From: Shimia abyssi
Lineage (GTDB): Bacteria; Pseudomonadota; Alphaproteobacteria; Rhodobacterales; Rhodobacteraceae
NCBI RefSeq assembly: GCF_003014475.1
Contig: NZ_PYGJ01000003.1
Location: 186,001 to 250,000 of the forward strand
DNA length: 64,000 nt
Direction of reading: 5' to 3'
Below are positions 36,074-44,484 of the stretch, in pieces. The notes beneath the pieces are model-generated. The model had not been told where the DNA came from. It saw nothing but the letters and a program-made list of their open reading frames with translations, and ran no database searches. The translations under genes and the position numbers were made by a program. Within the stretch, counting starts at the first letter, position 1; every line of letters starts with the position of its first letter.

Positions 36074-37453
36074 TCAGCGATACGTGACTTGTTTGACGGC
36101 ATCGATCACCTCTTGGGTGGTCACCAGCGCCAATTTTTCCAAGTTCGCCGCATAGGGCATTGGCACATCTTTGCCAGTGCAATTCAAAACCGGAGCGTCG
36201 AGGTAATCAAAAGCCCTTGTCATGATTGTCGCTGAAAGGTGGTTACCAATAGCACCTACTGGCCAACCTTCTTCAACTGTCACGCAACGGTTCGTTTTCA
36301 TAACGGAATTCAATACAGTATCGTAGTCGATTGGACGCAAAGTGCGAAGGTCGATCACCTCGGCCTCTATGCCGTCCTCGGCCAGTTTTTCGGCCGCTTC
36401 AAGGGCATATTGCATCCCGATCCCAAAGCTGACGATGGTAACATCACTGCCTTCACGCCAAATACGTGCCTTTCCAAAGGGAACAGTGAAATCATCAAGC
36501 AAAGGCACTTCAAAAGAGCGCCCGTACAGGATTTCATTTTCAAGAAAAATCACTGGATTTGGATCTCTGATCGACGATTTCAGCAATCCCTTCGCATCCG
36601 AAGCCGAGTAGGGCATCGCGACCTTCAATCCGGGAATTTGGGCATACCACGCGGCATAATCCTGACTGTGTTGCGCGCCGACCCGTGCGGCTGCACCGTT
36701 CGGGCCGCGAAATACCATCGGGGCACCCATCTGGCCGCCGGACATGTACAATGTCTTGGCGGCTGAGTTGATTATCTGATCAATGGCTTGCATTGCAAAA
36801 TTGAACGTCATGAACTCGACAATGGGTTTCAGGCCGCCAAATGCAGCACCCACAGCGATCCCGGCAAAGCCATGCTCGGTTATCGGGGTGTCGATCACCC
36901 GGCGGGCACCAAATTCTTCGAGCAATCCCTGACTTATCTTGTATGCGCCTTGATACTCGGCAACTTCTTCCCCCATCAAATAGACGTCTTCGTCGCCGCG
37001 CATTTCTTCGGCCATTGCGTCGCGCAGCGCTTCTCTGACAGTCTGTTGCTTAGTCTCAGTGCCCACCGGCCAGTCCGCGCTGAGATCGGGCGCTGGCGCA
37101 TCTGAGGGCGCACCAGCAGTCGCGGGCGCCGGTGAGGCAATAGCTGCCGCCAGGGCCGGCGCAGGCGCTGTGGGGGCGTCTGAGGGAGTGGGGGGCGCGC
37201 CGGCTTCCTCGCCTTCCTCAAGAAGTGTCGCGATGGCGGTGTTGACCGGGACATTCTCTGTCCCTTCAGCCACCAATATCTGACCCATCACACCTTCATC
37301 TACAGCTTCAAACTCCATCGTGGCCTTGTCAGTTTCAATTTCCGCGATGATATCGCCTGAGGACACGGCATCGCCCTCTTTGACAAGCCATTTCGCCAGT
37401 GTGCCCTCTTCCATAGTGGGCGACAGGGCGGGCATCAGGATTTCAATTGCCAT
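36074..37453 (-). CDS. pdhB: Pyruvate dehydrogenase E1 beta with lipoyl domain
   Basis: 459-aa E1-beta subunit. The first ~80 residues are a complete lipoyl domain ([15 protein letters not shown]), joined by an Ala/Pro-rich linker of about 50 residues ([20 protein letters not shown]) to the usual E1-beta fold. That fold shows [23 protein letters not shown] and the [17 protein letters not shown] segment. This fusion is known in alphaproteobacteria, so it is not a local novelty. It lies 14 bp before pdhC and 21 bp after pdhA. Confidence 0.96.
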   Translation of the reverse strand: MAIEILMPALSPTMEEGTLAKWLVKEGDAVSSGDIIAEIETDKATMEFEAVDEGVMGQILVAEGTENVPVNTAIATLLEEGEEAGAPPTPSDAPTAPAPALAAAIASPAPATAGAPSDAPAPDLSADWPVGTETKQQTVREALRDAMAEEMRGDEDVYLMGEEVAEYQGAYKISQGLLEEFGARRVIDTPITEHGFAGIAVGAAFGGLKPIVEFMTFNFAMQAIDQIINSAAKTLYMSGGQMGAPMVFRGPNGAAARVGAQHSQDYAAWYAQIPGLKVAMPYSASDAKGLLKSSIRDPNPVIFLENEILYGRSFEVPLLDDFTVPFGKARIWREGSDVTIVSFGIGMQYALEAAEKLAEDGIEAEVIDLRTLRPIDYDTVLNSVMKTNRCVTVEEGWPVGAIGNHLSATIMTRAFDYLDAPVLNCTGKDVPMPYAANLEKLALVTTQEVIDAVKQVTYR

Positions 37454-37474
37454 CTCTCAACTCTCCTCTGACGA

Positions 37475-38464
37475 TTATGCGTAAATGTCCGTCCACAGCT
37501 CTTCGACTGCGGGCAGGGGGCTTTCTTTGGCGAAGTCGGCGCTGGCGTTCACAATAGCCTTGATGTCCTTGTCGAGCGCCTTCAGCTCGTCCTCGGAGGC
37601 GTGTTTGCCATCCAAAAGCATTTGGCGCACATGATCGATCGCGTCGCGCTCTTCTCGCATCTTCTGGACCTCTTCGCGGGTGCGATATTTGGCAGGATCC
37701 GACATTGAATGCCCGCGATAGCGATAGGTTTTGACTTCCAGAATGTAAGGCCCTTTTCCCTTGCGGCAATGTGCCACCGCGCGTTCGCCAGCATCTTTGA
37801 CGGCCAGAACATCCATGCCGTCCACTGCTTCGCCGGGAATGCCAAAGGCCGTGCCACGCGTGTAGATATCAGGCGTCGAAGTGGAGCGCTTTTGTGCAGT
37901 TCCCATGGCGTACTGATTGTTTTCAATGACAAAAATAACCGGCAAATCCCAAAGCGCGGCCATGTTGAAGGTCTCGTAAACTTGGCCCTGATTGGCCGCG
38001 CCGTCGCCAAAATAGGTGAAGGTCACACGTCCATTGTCTTTGTACTTGTCGGCAAATGCGAGGCCAGCGCCGATGGGAACCTGAGCTGCGACGATGCCAT
38101 GACCGCCATAAAAATGCTTCTCCTTGGAGAACATATGCATAGAGCCGCCTTTGCCCTTGGAATAGCCGCCTTCGCGGCCTGTCAGCTCGGCCATGACACC
38201 GTTTGGATCCATGCCACAGGCCAGCATATGGCCGTGGTCGCGATAAGAGGTGACACGTTTGTCGCCTTCTTCGGCTGCGGCCTCCAGTCCGACAACAACG
38301 GCTTCTTGGCCGATATAGAGGTGACAAAAGCCGCCGATCAGACCCATGCCATATAGCTGGCCAGCCTTTTCTTCAAATCGACGGATCATGAGCATGTCAT
38401 AGTAGTACTGTTTGAGCTCGTCACCTGACACATTGGTCTTCTTGGTGGTGCGCTTGGCTGCCAT
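37475..38464 (-). CDS. pdhA: Pyruvate dehydrogenase E1 alpha
   Basis: 329-aa thiamin-diphosphate-dependent E1-alpha, which decarboxylates pyruvate with E1-beta. The cofactor motif GDGAANQGQVYETFNMAALW ends in IENNQYAMGT (TPP/Mg site). HMFSKEKHFYGGHGIVAAQV and RYRGHSMSDPAKYR are also typical. The N-terminus is Lys/Thr-rich (MAAKRTTKKTNVSGDE). First gene of the operon; the promoter should lie within 38465-38583. Confidence 0.97.
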   Translation of the reverse strand: MAAKRTTKKTNVSGDELKQYYYDMLMIRRFEEKAGQLYGMGLIGGFCHLYIGQEAVVVGLEAAAEEGDKRVTSYRDHGHMLACGMDPNGVMAELTGREGGYSKGKGGSMHMFSKEKHFYGGHGIVAAQVPIGAGLAFADKYKDNGRVTFTYFGDGAANQGQVYETFNMAALWDLPVIFVIENNQYAMGTAQKRSTSTPDIYTRGTAFGIPGEAVDGMDVLAVKDAGERAVAHCRKGKGPYILEVKTYRYRGHSMSDPAKYRTREEVQKMREERDAIDHVRQMLLDGKHASEDELKALDKDIKAIVNASADFAKESPLPAVEELWTDIYA

Positions 38465-38583
38465 TCCGGACCCTCCCGAATGCTGAATGGTTTAGCGTTA
38501 AACTAACGTCTCAAAAAGCCTAGCCCAGACGCGCGCCGGAGGCGAGCGGAAAAAGCTTATTGTTTATAGGAGGTTGGTGTATA

Positions 38584-38886
38584 TCAGCGGATGACGATTT
38601 CGTCGGACCGGATCATGCCAAGCACATCGCGCGCCTGTTGGTCGAGCAGATCGAGGTCAAGAAAGTCATCAGACAGCCGCTGTGTCAGGTTTTCCATGCG
38701 TGCCACTTCGGCCTGAACTATGGCGAGTTCAGCGGCAAGTTTTGCCTTTTCCGCCTGAATTTCGACACGACGGAACAGACCAAAATCACCCTGCACAGCA
38801 GCAAATGTGAAGTACGTGGCCAGAGAGAACGTCAGCCCGAAAAATACGAGCGCGCCGATGGCGGGTCTGGATTTTTGTGTCGTCAT
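38584..38886 (-). CDS. FtsB/DivIC-like septum formation protein
   Basis: 100-aa bitopic membrane protein. ATG 38886 gives MTTQKSRPAIGALVFFG with one membrane helix (residues about 9-28), then a coiled coil (VEIQAEKAKLAAELAIVQAEVARMENLTQRL), then a short periplasmic end containing LDQQARDVLGMIRSDEIVI. This layout and the closing motif fit the FtsB/DivIC family that links the FtsQ-FtsL divisome complex. It lies upstream of pdhA in the same direction, a common arrangement in alphaproteobacteria. Confidence 0.88.
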   Translation of the reverse strand: MTTQKSRPAIGALVFFGLTFSLATYFTFAAVQGDFGLFRRVEIQAEKAKLAAELAIVQAEVARMENLTQRLSDDFLDLDLLDQQARDVLGMIRSDEIVIR

Positions 38887-39028
38887 ATCTGCCTGCTGCG
38901 CCTTCTTTGAGAGGCGATCTTGGGGGCATAATGGCACATAAGATTCGCTCTGGGAATGCTTAATTTCATTGCAGAATTCCTGAGCGTGCGTGCGTGAGGA
39001 TTAATGCACATTACGGCGCAAAGCAGCA

Positions 39029-39070
39029 CGTCGGTATAACGTCGGTATTTTGTCGGTATTGCGTCGGTGT
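39029..39070. repeat. Four 9-bp direct repeats spaced exactly 11 bp
   Basis: CGTCGGTAT at 39029-39037 and 39040-39048, TGTCGGTAT at 39051-39059, and CGTCGGTGT at 39062-39070. The two-base spacers differ. An 11-bp period puts all copies on about the same face of the DNA helix, as in an operator for a multimeric regulator. They lie about 145-185 bp upstream of the FtsB-like start codon. Confidence 0.8.
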
Positions 39071-39187
39071 TGTTTTTCGCGTGCAGCGCGCGTGGGTTGG
39101 TGAAGCCTGCGTTCGGTGAAAGGCACATAGGCTTAAAACGATTGTTGCAGGTTGAAGGGTTTTGGATTGCGAGTTGCGTGCTGAGAC

Positions 39188-39215
39188 TAAAAAAGGCGCC
39201 CCTGACAGGAGCGCC
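39188..39215 (-). terminator. Intrinsic terminator after the aldolase gene
   Basis: Read on the minus strand, GGCGCTCC and GGGGCGCC form an 8-bp stem with one G-U pair and a 5-nt loop, followed by TTTTTT. Confidence 0.9.
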
Positions 39216-39239
39216 CTTAAACAATAAATGACGATCCGA

Positions 39240-40133
39240 TTAGTCAGCTACGGAGGCTTGGTAAATGCTGTCGATTGAGCCACCAATCGCGGCATTGAAA
39301 TCGTCCTCGCTTTGCTGCGCGCTCAGACCTTCGGTCAGGGCGCGGCTAAAGCTGGCGATCATGCCTGTGTTTTGCGACAGGCGATTGTTGGCCTCGTCGC
39401 GGCTGTAGCCACCCGACAGCGCCACAACCTTCATGATACGTGGATCATTAACCAGCGACAGGTATTGGTTTTTGGTCTCGGGCAGAGTCAGTTTCAACAT
39501 GACCTGCTGACCTTCGGCGAGAGTGTCGAGTTCGGTTGTGATCGCGGCCAGAAGCATGTCTTCCGCTTCAGCTTTGTCAGGTGCGTTGATGTTCACTTCG
39601 GGTTCGATAATGGGCATTAGGCCGTGGCCGAGGATCTGTTTGCCGATCTCGAACTGCTGCGCCACGTTGGCCTTGATGCCTTCTTCGTTTGCGGAATTGA
39701 TGACCGAACGCATCTTGGTGCCAAAGACATCTTTTGCCACAGCACGTTCCAGTAGGGCGTCAAGGTCAGGCATGGGTTTCATCAGCTGAACGCCGTTGGC
39801 CTCGTCGGCGAGCCCCTTGTCAACTTTGAGGAAGGGCACAACGCCGCGGTCTTCCCACATAAATGTTGGCGTGGGTTTGCCGGCGATGTCACGGTCCATT
39901 GTCATCTCAAACAGGATGGCGCCGACAACCTTGTCGCCTGTAAAAGAAGGGGCTTGGGCAATGCGGGAGCGCATGTCGTGAATCAAGTCGAACATTTCGG
40001 CGTCTGAGCTATAGGCGCTTTGGTCGATGCCATAAAGGCCGAGGGCCTTGGGTGTGGAGCCACCCGATTGATCAAGGGCGGCAACGAAGCCTTGTCCGGC
40101 GGAAATCTTTTGAGCTTGAGCAGATTTGGTCAT
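39240..40133 (-). CDS. fda: Class I fructose-bisphosphate aldolase
   Basis: 297-aa class I (Schiff-base) aldolase that splits and forms fructose 1,6-bisphosphate in the cytoplasm. ATG 40133 gives MTKSAQAQKISAGQGFVAALDQSGGSTPKAL, the usual start with the ALDQSGGSTPK substrate loop. The central region has MIIEPEVNI-like sequence (LMPIIEPEVN) and MLKLTLPETKN, which carries the predicted Schiff-base Lys. GGYSRDEANNRL is the phosphate loop. The symbol fda is used in many bacteria; fbaB would also be accepted. Transcribed alone, with a terminator. Confidence 0.93.
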   Translation of the reverse strand: MTKSAQAQKISAGQGFVAALDQSGGSTPKALGLYGIDQSAYSSDAEMFDLIHDMRSRIAQAPSFTGDKVVGAILFEMTMDRDIAGKPTPTFMWEDRGVVPFLKVDKGLADEANGVQLMKPMPDLDALLERAVAKDVFGTKMRSVINSANEEGIKANVAQQFEIGKQILGHGLMPIIEPEVNINAPDKAEAEDMLLAAITTELDTLAEGQQVMLKLTLPETKNQYLSLVNDPRIMKVVALSGGYSRDEANNRLSQNTGMIASFSRALTEGLSAQQSEDDFNAAIGGSIDSIYQASVAD

Positions 40134-40296
40134 AACGCTTTCCATTTGAAAAGGGGTCCAATGCCCGGCGGGGCAATTGCCTTGCTTCTAGTGAAGCGGT
40201 GTGACCCATGCAAATGTGATGGCGCTAACGCTTTGAAAAACCTTGCGAACATGCGCGGTTTATGTGCGTAGAGTGTGCGGTTGTGTTCGGGTGATG

Positions 40297-40326
40297 GGTA
40301 GGTCGGACAAGTTTGTCCGACCTACC
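40297..40326. repeat. Perfect 14-bp palindrome between pgk and aldolase genes
   Basis: GGTAGGTCGGACAA (40297-40310) and TTGTCCGACCTACC (40313-40326) are exact inverted copies separated by GT. It lies eight bases downstream of the pgk stop on the minus strand, but no T-run follows in either direction. It could end pgk mRNA as a stability hairpin, terminate with Rho, or be a REP-like element. Confidence 0.85.
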
Positions 40327-40334
40327 GGGGTGGT

Positions 40335-41525
40335 TCAGGACGACAGGGCAGCGACTCCGGGGAGTTCTTTGCCTTCCATCCATTCTAGAAAGGCCCCGCC
40401 GGCGGTAGAGATGTAGCTGAAATCCGCAGCGGCGCCAGAGGCGTTCAGGGCGGCAACCGTGTCACCGCCACCGGCGACGGAAATCAGTCCACCCGCTTTG
40501 GTCAGGACGGCTGCCTGAAGGGCGGCGGCGTCTGTGGCAGCATTGAACGGCTCGATTTCAAACGCACCTAGCGGGCCGTTCCAGATCAGGGTTTTACTGT
40601 TCTCAAACACAGCGGCCACGGCCGCAACGCTTGCCGGGCCCGCATCAAGGATCATGGCGTCTGTCGGGCAGGCATCCGCCGCGACCGTTTCATTGGCGGC
40701 GTTGGCGGCAAATTCGCGGGCGACGACAACGTCGCTGGGCAGGACAATCGTACACCCTGCTGACGCAGCCTTGGTCATGATTTCAGAGGCGGTGTCGGTC
40801 ATGTCGTGCTCGGCCAGTGATTTGCCGACATCGATGCCTTGAGCGGCGAGGAAGGTGTTGGCCATGCCGCCGCCGATAACAAGGTTGTCTACTTTGGCCA
40901 CCAAGTTGCCCAGCAGTTCCAGCTTGGTCGAGACCTTGGCCCCCCCCACAACCGCCGTGACTGGGCGTTGTGGATTGCCAAGAGCGCCTTCGAGGGCCGA
41001 AAGTTCGGCCTGCATCAACCGACCGGCGCAAGACGGGAGCGCGTGTGCAAGACCGCAGGTCGACGAGTGGGCGCGGTGGGCGGCAGAAAAGGCATCATTA
41101 CAGTAAATATCGCCAAGTGCCGCCATTTGCGCGGTGAGGTCGGTGTCGTTCTTGGTTTCACCTTTGTGAAAGCGTGTGTTTTCCAAGAGTAACACCTGAC
41201 CGGGGTTCAGCGCGTCAACAGCAGCCTGTGCGGCAGCGCCGACGCAATCAGCGGCAAAAACAACGGGCGCGTCAAACGCCGCTTCGAGCGCTGGGGCCAG
41301 CTGTTGCAAGGACAGGTCCGCGACGCGTTCGCCGCCGGGGCGTCCAAAATGGGCGAGCAGGACGGGTTTGCCGCCCGCGGCCAAGATATCGCGCACGGTG
41401 GGCACGATGCGCTGAATACGGGTGTCGTCGGTCACGACACCATCCGCGACGGGCACGTTGATATCGACGCGGGTCAAAACGGTCTTGTTTGCGAGGTCCA
41501 TCTGGTCGAGGGTTTTCCAGGCCAT
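40335..41525 (-). CDS. pgk: Phosphoglycerate kinase
   Basis: 396-aa glycolytic kinase that makes ATP from 1,3-bisphosphoglycerate. ATG 41525 has AGGAG upstream and gives [26 protein letters not shown]. Substrate motifs [16 protein letters not shown] and ENTRFHKGE are intact, as are the C-terminal [15 protein letters not shown] and [12 protein letters not shown] nucleotide-site motifs. Transcribed toward the aldolase gene, with 200 bp between them. Confidence 0.97.
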   Translation of the reverse strand: MAWKTLDQMDLANKTVLTRVDINVPVADGVVTDDTRIQRIVPTVRDILAAGGKPVLLAHFGRPGGERVADLSLQQLAPALEAAFDAPVVFAADCVGAAAQAAVDALNPGQVLLLENTRFHKGETKNDTDLTAQMAALGDIYCNDAFSAAHRAHSSTCGLAHALPSCAGRLMQAELSALEGALGNPQRPVTAVVGGAKVSTKLELLGNLVAKVDNLVIGGGMANTFLAAQGIDVGKSLAEHDMTDTASEIMTKAASAGCTIVLPSDVVVAREFAANAANETVAADACPTDAMILDAGPASVAAVAAVFENSKTLIWNGPLGAFEIEPFNAATDAAALQAAVLTKAGGLISVAGGGDTVAALNASGAAADFSYISTAGGAFLEWMEGKELPGVAALSS

Positions 41526-41675
41526 GGGTCGGGGCTCCTGCTGAAATGACTTTGTGCCTTTCCTAGCGGAATGGGGGCAAGGGTCAATGCTCAAGCGGGT
41601 TTGAGCCGGTGCTCTCTTGGCTTTCGGCGCTGGCGTGATTAATTAGCGCACAACGCTTTTTCACAGGAGGGCCCC

Positions 41676-42188
41676 ATGGCCGAGATCAAAGACCCCGAAA
41701 ACACTATCCTGATGGAGCTTAAAGACGGCACCGTCGTTATTGAGCTGATGCCGGACATCGCGCCGGGCCATGCCGAGCGCATGAAAGAGCTGGCTCGTTC
41801 GGGTCAGTATGACAACGTCTGTTTCCACCGCGTGATTGACGGGTTCATGGCCCAGACGGGTGATGTGGCCAATGGCAACATGGAAAAAGACTTTAACCTG
41901 CGCTCTGCTGGCACCGGCGGTAGCGAATTACCAAACCTGAAGGCAGAGTTCAGCCGTATTCCGCATGATCGCGGCACATTGGGTGCGGCGCGCAGTCAAG
42001 CGCCTGACAGCGCAAACAGCCAGTTTTTTATCAACTTCAAAGATAACCATTTCCTGAATGGCCAGTACACGGTCTATGGCCGTGTGATAGAAGGAATGGA
42101 GCATGTGGATGCGATCGTCAAAGGCGAACCACCCGCAAGCCCTGACCGGATGGTGAGCGTGAAAGTGGCGGCTGATGTCGATGCTTAA
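41676..42188 (+). CDS. ppiB: Cyclophilin-type peptidyl-prolyl isomerase, cytoplasmic
   Basis: 170-aa cyclophilin without a signal peptide. Active-site motifs FHRVIDGFMAQTGD, FFINFKDNHFLNGQYTVYGRV are intact. AGGAGGG lies before the ATG. The end of the gene overlaps the start of a second, exported cyclophilin, so the two are probably co-translated. Confidence 0.94.
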   Translation: MAEIKDPENTILMELKDGTVVIELMPDIAPGHAERMKELARSGQYDNVCFHRVIDGFMAQTGDVANGNMEKDFNLRSAGTGGSELPNLKAEFSRIPHDRGTLGAARSQAPDSANSQFFINFKDNHFLNGQYTVYGRVIEGMEHVDAIVKGEPPASPDRMVSVKVAADVDA

Positions 42189-42729
42189 GCTGGCAGCGGC
42201 GTTTTCGCTTGTGGCCTCGTCCGCGTTGGCGACGGGGTTGCAGATCGAGATCGAAGGTGAAGGCGCCAATGGTGTTGTCACTATTGATCTGTTCGAAGAT
42301 GTGGCCCCGCAGCATGCAGAACGCATCGCGACGCTTGCCGGGAACGGCGCGTATGATGGTGTGGTGTTTCACCGCGTGATCGATGGGTTCATGGCCCAGA
42401 CGGGCGATGTGCAATACGGCAAGATTGGCGAAAACATGCGTAATGCTGGCCGTGGTGGATCCGACCTTCCGGACCTTCCGGCAGAGTTTTCTGATAAACG
42501 GTTTGAGCGTGGCGTTGTTGGCATGGCCCGGTCACAGAACCCGAATTCGGCTAATTCGCAGTTCTTTATTATGTTCCAGGACGGGGATTTTCTGAATGGG
42601 CAATATACCGTTGTGGGGCAGGTCACCGGCGGTATGGATGTGGTGGACGCCATCAAGCTGGGCACTGGCCAGAATGGTGCTGTGGTCGGCCAACCGGATA
42701 TGATGAAGTCGGTTACAGTTACCGACTGA
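42181..42729 (+). CDS. Cyclophilin-type peptidyl-prolyl isomerase, periplasmic
   Basis: 182-aa cyclophilin with an N-terminal signal peptide (MLKLAAAFSLVASSALA). Another in-frame ATG at 42175 is possible. The active-site motifs FHRVIDGFMAQTGD and FFIMFQDGDFLNGQYTVVGQV are intact and nearly the same as in the upstream gene, so the pair may be a tandem duplication with one copy gaining export. It overlaps the upstream gene by 8 bp. Confidence 0.93.
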   Translation: MLKLAAAFSLVASSALATGLQIEIEGEGANGVVTIDLFEDVAPQHAERIATLAGNGAYDGVVFHRVIDGFMAQTGDVQYGKIGENMRNAGRGGSDLPDLPAEFSDKRFERGVVGMARSQNPNSANSQFFIMFQDGDFLNGQYTVVGQVTGGMDVVDAIKLGTGQNGAVVGQPDMMKSVTVTD

Positions 42730-42751
42730 TCTTGGTTAGCGATGATGTAGG

Positions 42752-42784
42752 GCGGGCTCGGCAAATGCCGGGCCCGCTTTTTTG
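42752..42784 (+). terminator. Intrinsic terminator after the cyclophilin pair
   Basis: GCGGGCTCGGCA (42752-42763) and TGCCGGGCCCGC (42766-42777) form a 12-bp stem with one G-U pair, then TTTTTTTG. Confidence 0.93.
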
Positions 42785-42842
42785 ATTTGTAACGGCGCAT
42801 GTGTTCTAAAGATTGCAAAGGCAATAATGAGAGGGGCGCGTG

Positions 42843-43208
42843 ATGGAGACTGCTTTGACCGCGGAGGCGTTAGAGTTGTTGCCTTTCTGGGTGACTGCGC
42901 CAGGCGGGACGGACGGCCTCAAGATTGCTGTTGGAATTTTGCTGGTTCTGGTTTTGTTGGGGTTTGGGGCGCTTTATTTCACCATACAGGCCATACCTGA
43001 CCGCATGGCCAGCGGTATGCATAAGATCCAGATGCAGCTGGTTGGGGTGCTGGGACTCATTTCGCTGTTTACAATGAACAATGCATTTTGGATCGCTGCG
43101 ATCTTGATTGCGGCTGTGCCATTGCATGAGGTGTTTCCGTCTTTGAAGTCGAGCATGGCGGCGGACATTCCACAGGATGCGGTAGCAGAGGAGCAGATTG
43201 ATGCTTGA
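42843..43208 (+). CDS. Small inner-membrane protein, DUF3302-like partner of HlyD
   Basis: 121-aa protein with two hydrophobic segments (about residues 28-49 and 67-94). The part IQAIPDRMASGMHKIQMQLVGVLGLISLFTMNNAFW resembles DUF3302 proteins such as E. coli YiaW, which are also encoded next to a HlyD-like gene (yiaV). The family match is from memory of that short region. It overlaps the HlyD gene by 8 bp, so the two should act together. Confidence 0.65.
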   Translation: METALTAEALELLPFWVTAPGGTDGLKIAVGILLVLVLLGFGALYFTIQAIPDRMASGMHKIQMQLVGVLGLISLFTMNNAFWIAAILIAAVPLHEVFPSLKSSMAADIPQDAVAEEQIDA

Positions 43209-44427
43209 GCTGATCTTTTCCGCGCTTGTCACCCTTTTACCGGATTACCTGTTCCGGCGTTATCGACAGGGCAAACGTTTGGGCATCGAGATAACGTTAT
43301 TTAACGTGTGGTACGAGCTGCGTTGGGGGCTGACGGCCTGTGCCATTTTGGCCATCTCGTTGCTAACGGTGATTTTCTATTACCACCCGACAACCAACAC
43401 AGTTTCCGCAGCTTATCGCACGGTGACGGTTTTGTCGGAGCGGGCGGGACGCGTAGAAGAAGTGTACGTTGACAACAATGCATATGTGTCATCGGGGGAC
43501 CCGATCTTCCGACTGGAAACTTCGCAGCAGGAGGCAGCGGCGGAAACCGCACGTCGGCGGTTGGATGAGATCGCAGCAGCCGCGGGTTTGATCGGTACGG
43601 AAATCGCAGGCGCAGAGGCGCGTTTAAAGGCCGCGGAGGTGGAACTGGCCCAGTTTCGCGATGATTTACAGCGGCGCGAAGATGTTGCGGTGCGCAATGG
43701 CACGGTTGTCAGCGAACAGGAGCTTGCGCGGTTGCGCTCTGGCGTGGAGGCGGCTGCGCTTATGCGTGACGGGGCAGAGGCGGCGCTGGAAGGTGCAAAA
43801 CAGCGTCGCGACATGGTTTTACCTGCGCAGGCAGCAAGCGCGCGGGCCATGCTGGCGGAAGCGGAGAACGTGATCGCGACATCGACTGTCTATGCCAGCG
43901 TTGACGGAACCGTGACACAGTTCCTGCTCAAACCCGGAGATATCGTGAACCCGATTTTGCGGCCAGCTGGTATCCTGGTGCCGGACCGGACCGGGGAGGG
44001 ACGGTTTGTTGCGTCATTTGGACAGATCTCGAGCAGTGTTCTCAAAGTGGGTATGTTGATGGAGATCACCTGTGCAACTAAGCCGATGACTGTGATCCCA
44101 ATGGTGATCGCGGCCCGTCAGGAGGCGATTGCAGGTGGGCAGTTCCGTCCGGGGGATGCGCTGTTGGACTTGCAAGATCGGCGAAGGCCCGGGACGGTGA
44201 CGGTGTTTTTGGAACCATTGTTCACGGGGCAAACAGACGATATTCAGCCGGGCAGTGCCTGTGTAGGGGTAGCTTATACCAGCCGCGCAGCACAGATCCG
44301 GGATGGCGAGATCGCAGGATTCTCCGCGTTTGTTGCACAGATTGTCGATGGCATGGGGATTGCCAATGCGCTGGTTATGCGTGCCCAGTCGATCTTGTTG
44401 CCAGTGCGGGCGCTGGTTTTCTCTTAG
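43201..44427 (+). CDS. HlyD-family membrane fusion protein
   Basis: 408-aa periplasmic adaptor anchored by one or two N-terminal membrane helices (one near residues 40-62). A biotinyl-lipoyl-like segment (ERAGRVEEVYVDNNAYVSSGDPIFRLE) precedes an alpha-helical hairpin (residues about 110-215), and the second half (STVYASVDGTVTQFLLKPGDIVNP) closes the lipoyl and barrel domains. This is the layout of YibH/YiaV and EmrA-type adaptors. No pump gene is adjacent. Start ATG 43201 follows GAGGAG; its neighbour is the DUF3302-like gene. Confidence 0.87.
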   Translation: MLELIFSALVTLLPDYLFRRYRQGKRLGIEITLFNVWYELRWGLTACAILAISLLTVIFYYHPTTNTVSAAYRTVTVLSERAGRVEEVYVDNNAYVSSGDPIFRLETSQQEAAAETARRRLDEIAAAAGLIGTEIAGAEARLKAAEVELAQFRDDLQRREDVAVRNGTVVSEQELARLRSGVEAAALMRDGAEAALEGAKQRRDMVLPAQAASARAMLAEAENVIATSTVYASVDGTVTQFLLKPGDIVNPILRPAGILVPDRTGEGRFVASFGQISSSVLKVGMLMEITCATKPMTVIPMVIAARQEAIAGGQFRPGDALLDLQDRRRPGTVTVFLEPLFTGQTDDIQPGSACVGVAYTSRAAQIRDGEIAGFSAFVAQIVDGMGIANALVMRAQSILLPVRALVFS

Positions 44428-44437
44428 GATATAAACG

Positions 44438-44472
44438 AAAAACGCCGCCCGTTGGGGCGGCGTTTAGCTTTG
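44438..44472. terminator. Bidirectional terminator between convergent genes
   Basis: AACGCCGCCC (44441-44450) and GGGCGGCGTT (44455-44464) form a perfect 10-bp stem with a GTTG loop. On the minus strand it is followed by TTTTCGTTT, serving the DUF3604 gene; on the plus strand the tail (TAGCTTTGATTTT) is weaker. Confidence 0.88.
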
Positions 44473-44484
44473 ATTTTGTTAGAT

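Larger units (their letters stand above)
38887..39239. other. 353-bp intergenic region upstream of the FtsB-like gene
   Basis: No coding signal is convincing here. The left part should carry the ftsB-like promoter (minus strand). In the middle are four 9-bp direct repeats phased at 11 bp (39029-39070), listed separately. The right end holds the terminator of the aldolase gene. Confidence 0.7.

Noticed and set aside
36074-37453. Lipoyl domain on E1-beta as a novel fusion
   Set aside because: This arrangement is already known in alphaproteobacterial pyruvate dehydrogenases.
38465-38583. A CtrA-type site (TTAA-N7-TTAA) upstream of pdhA and in the GTA leader
   Set aside because: TTAA half-sites exist near 38498 and 19315, but none has a partner at the right spacing.
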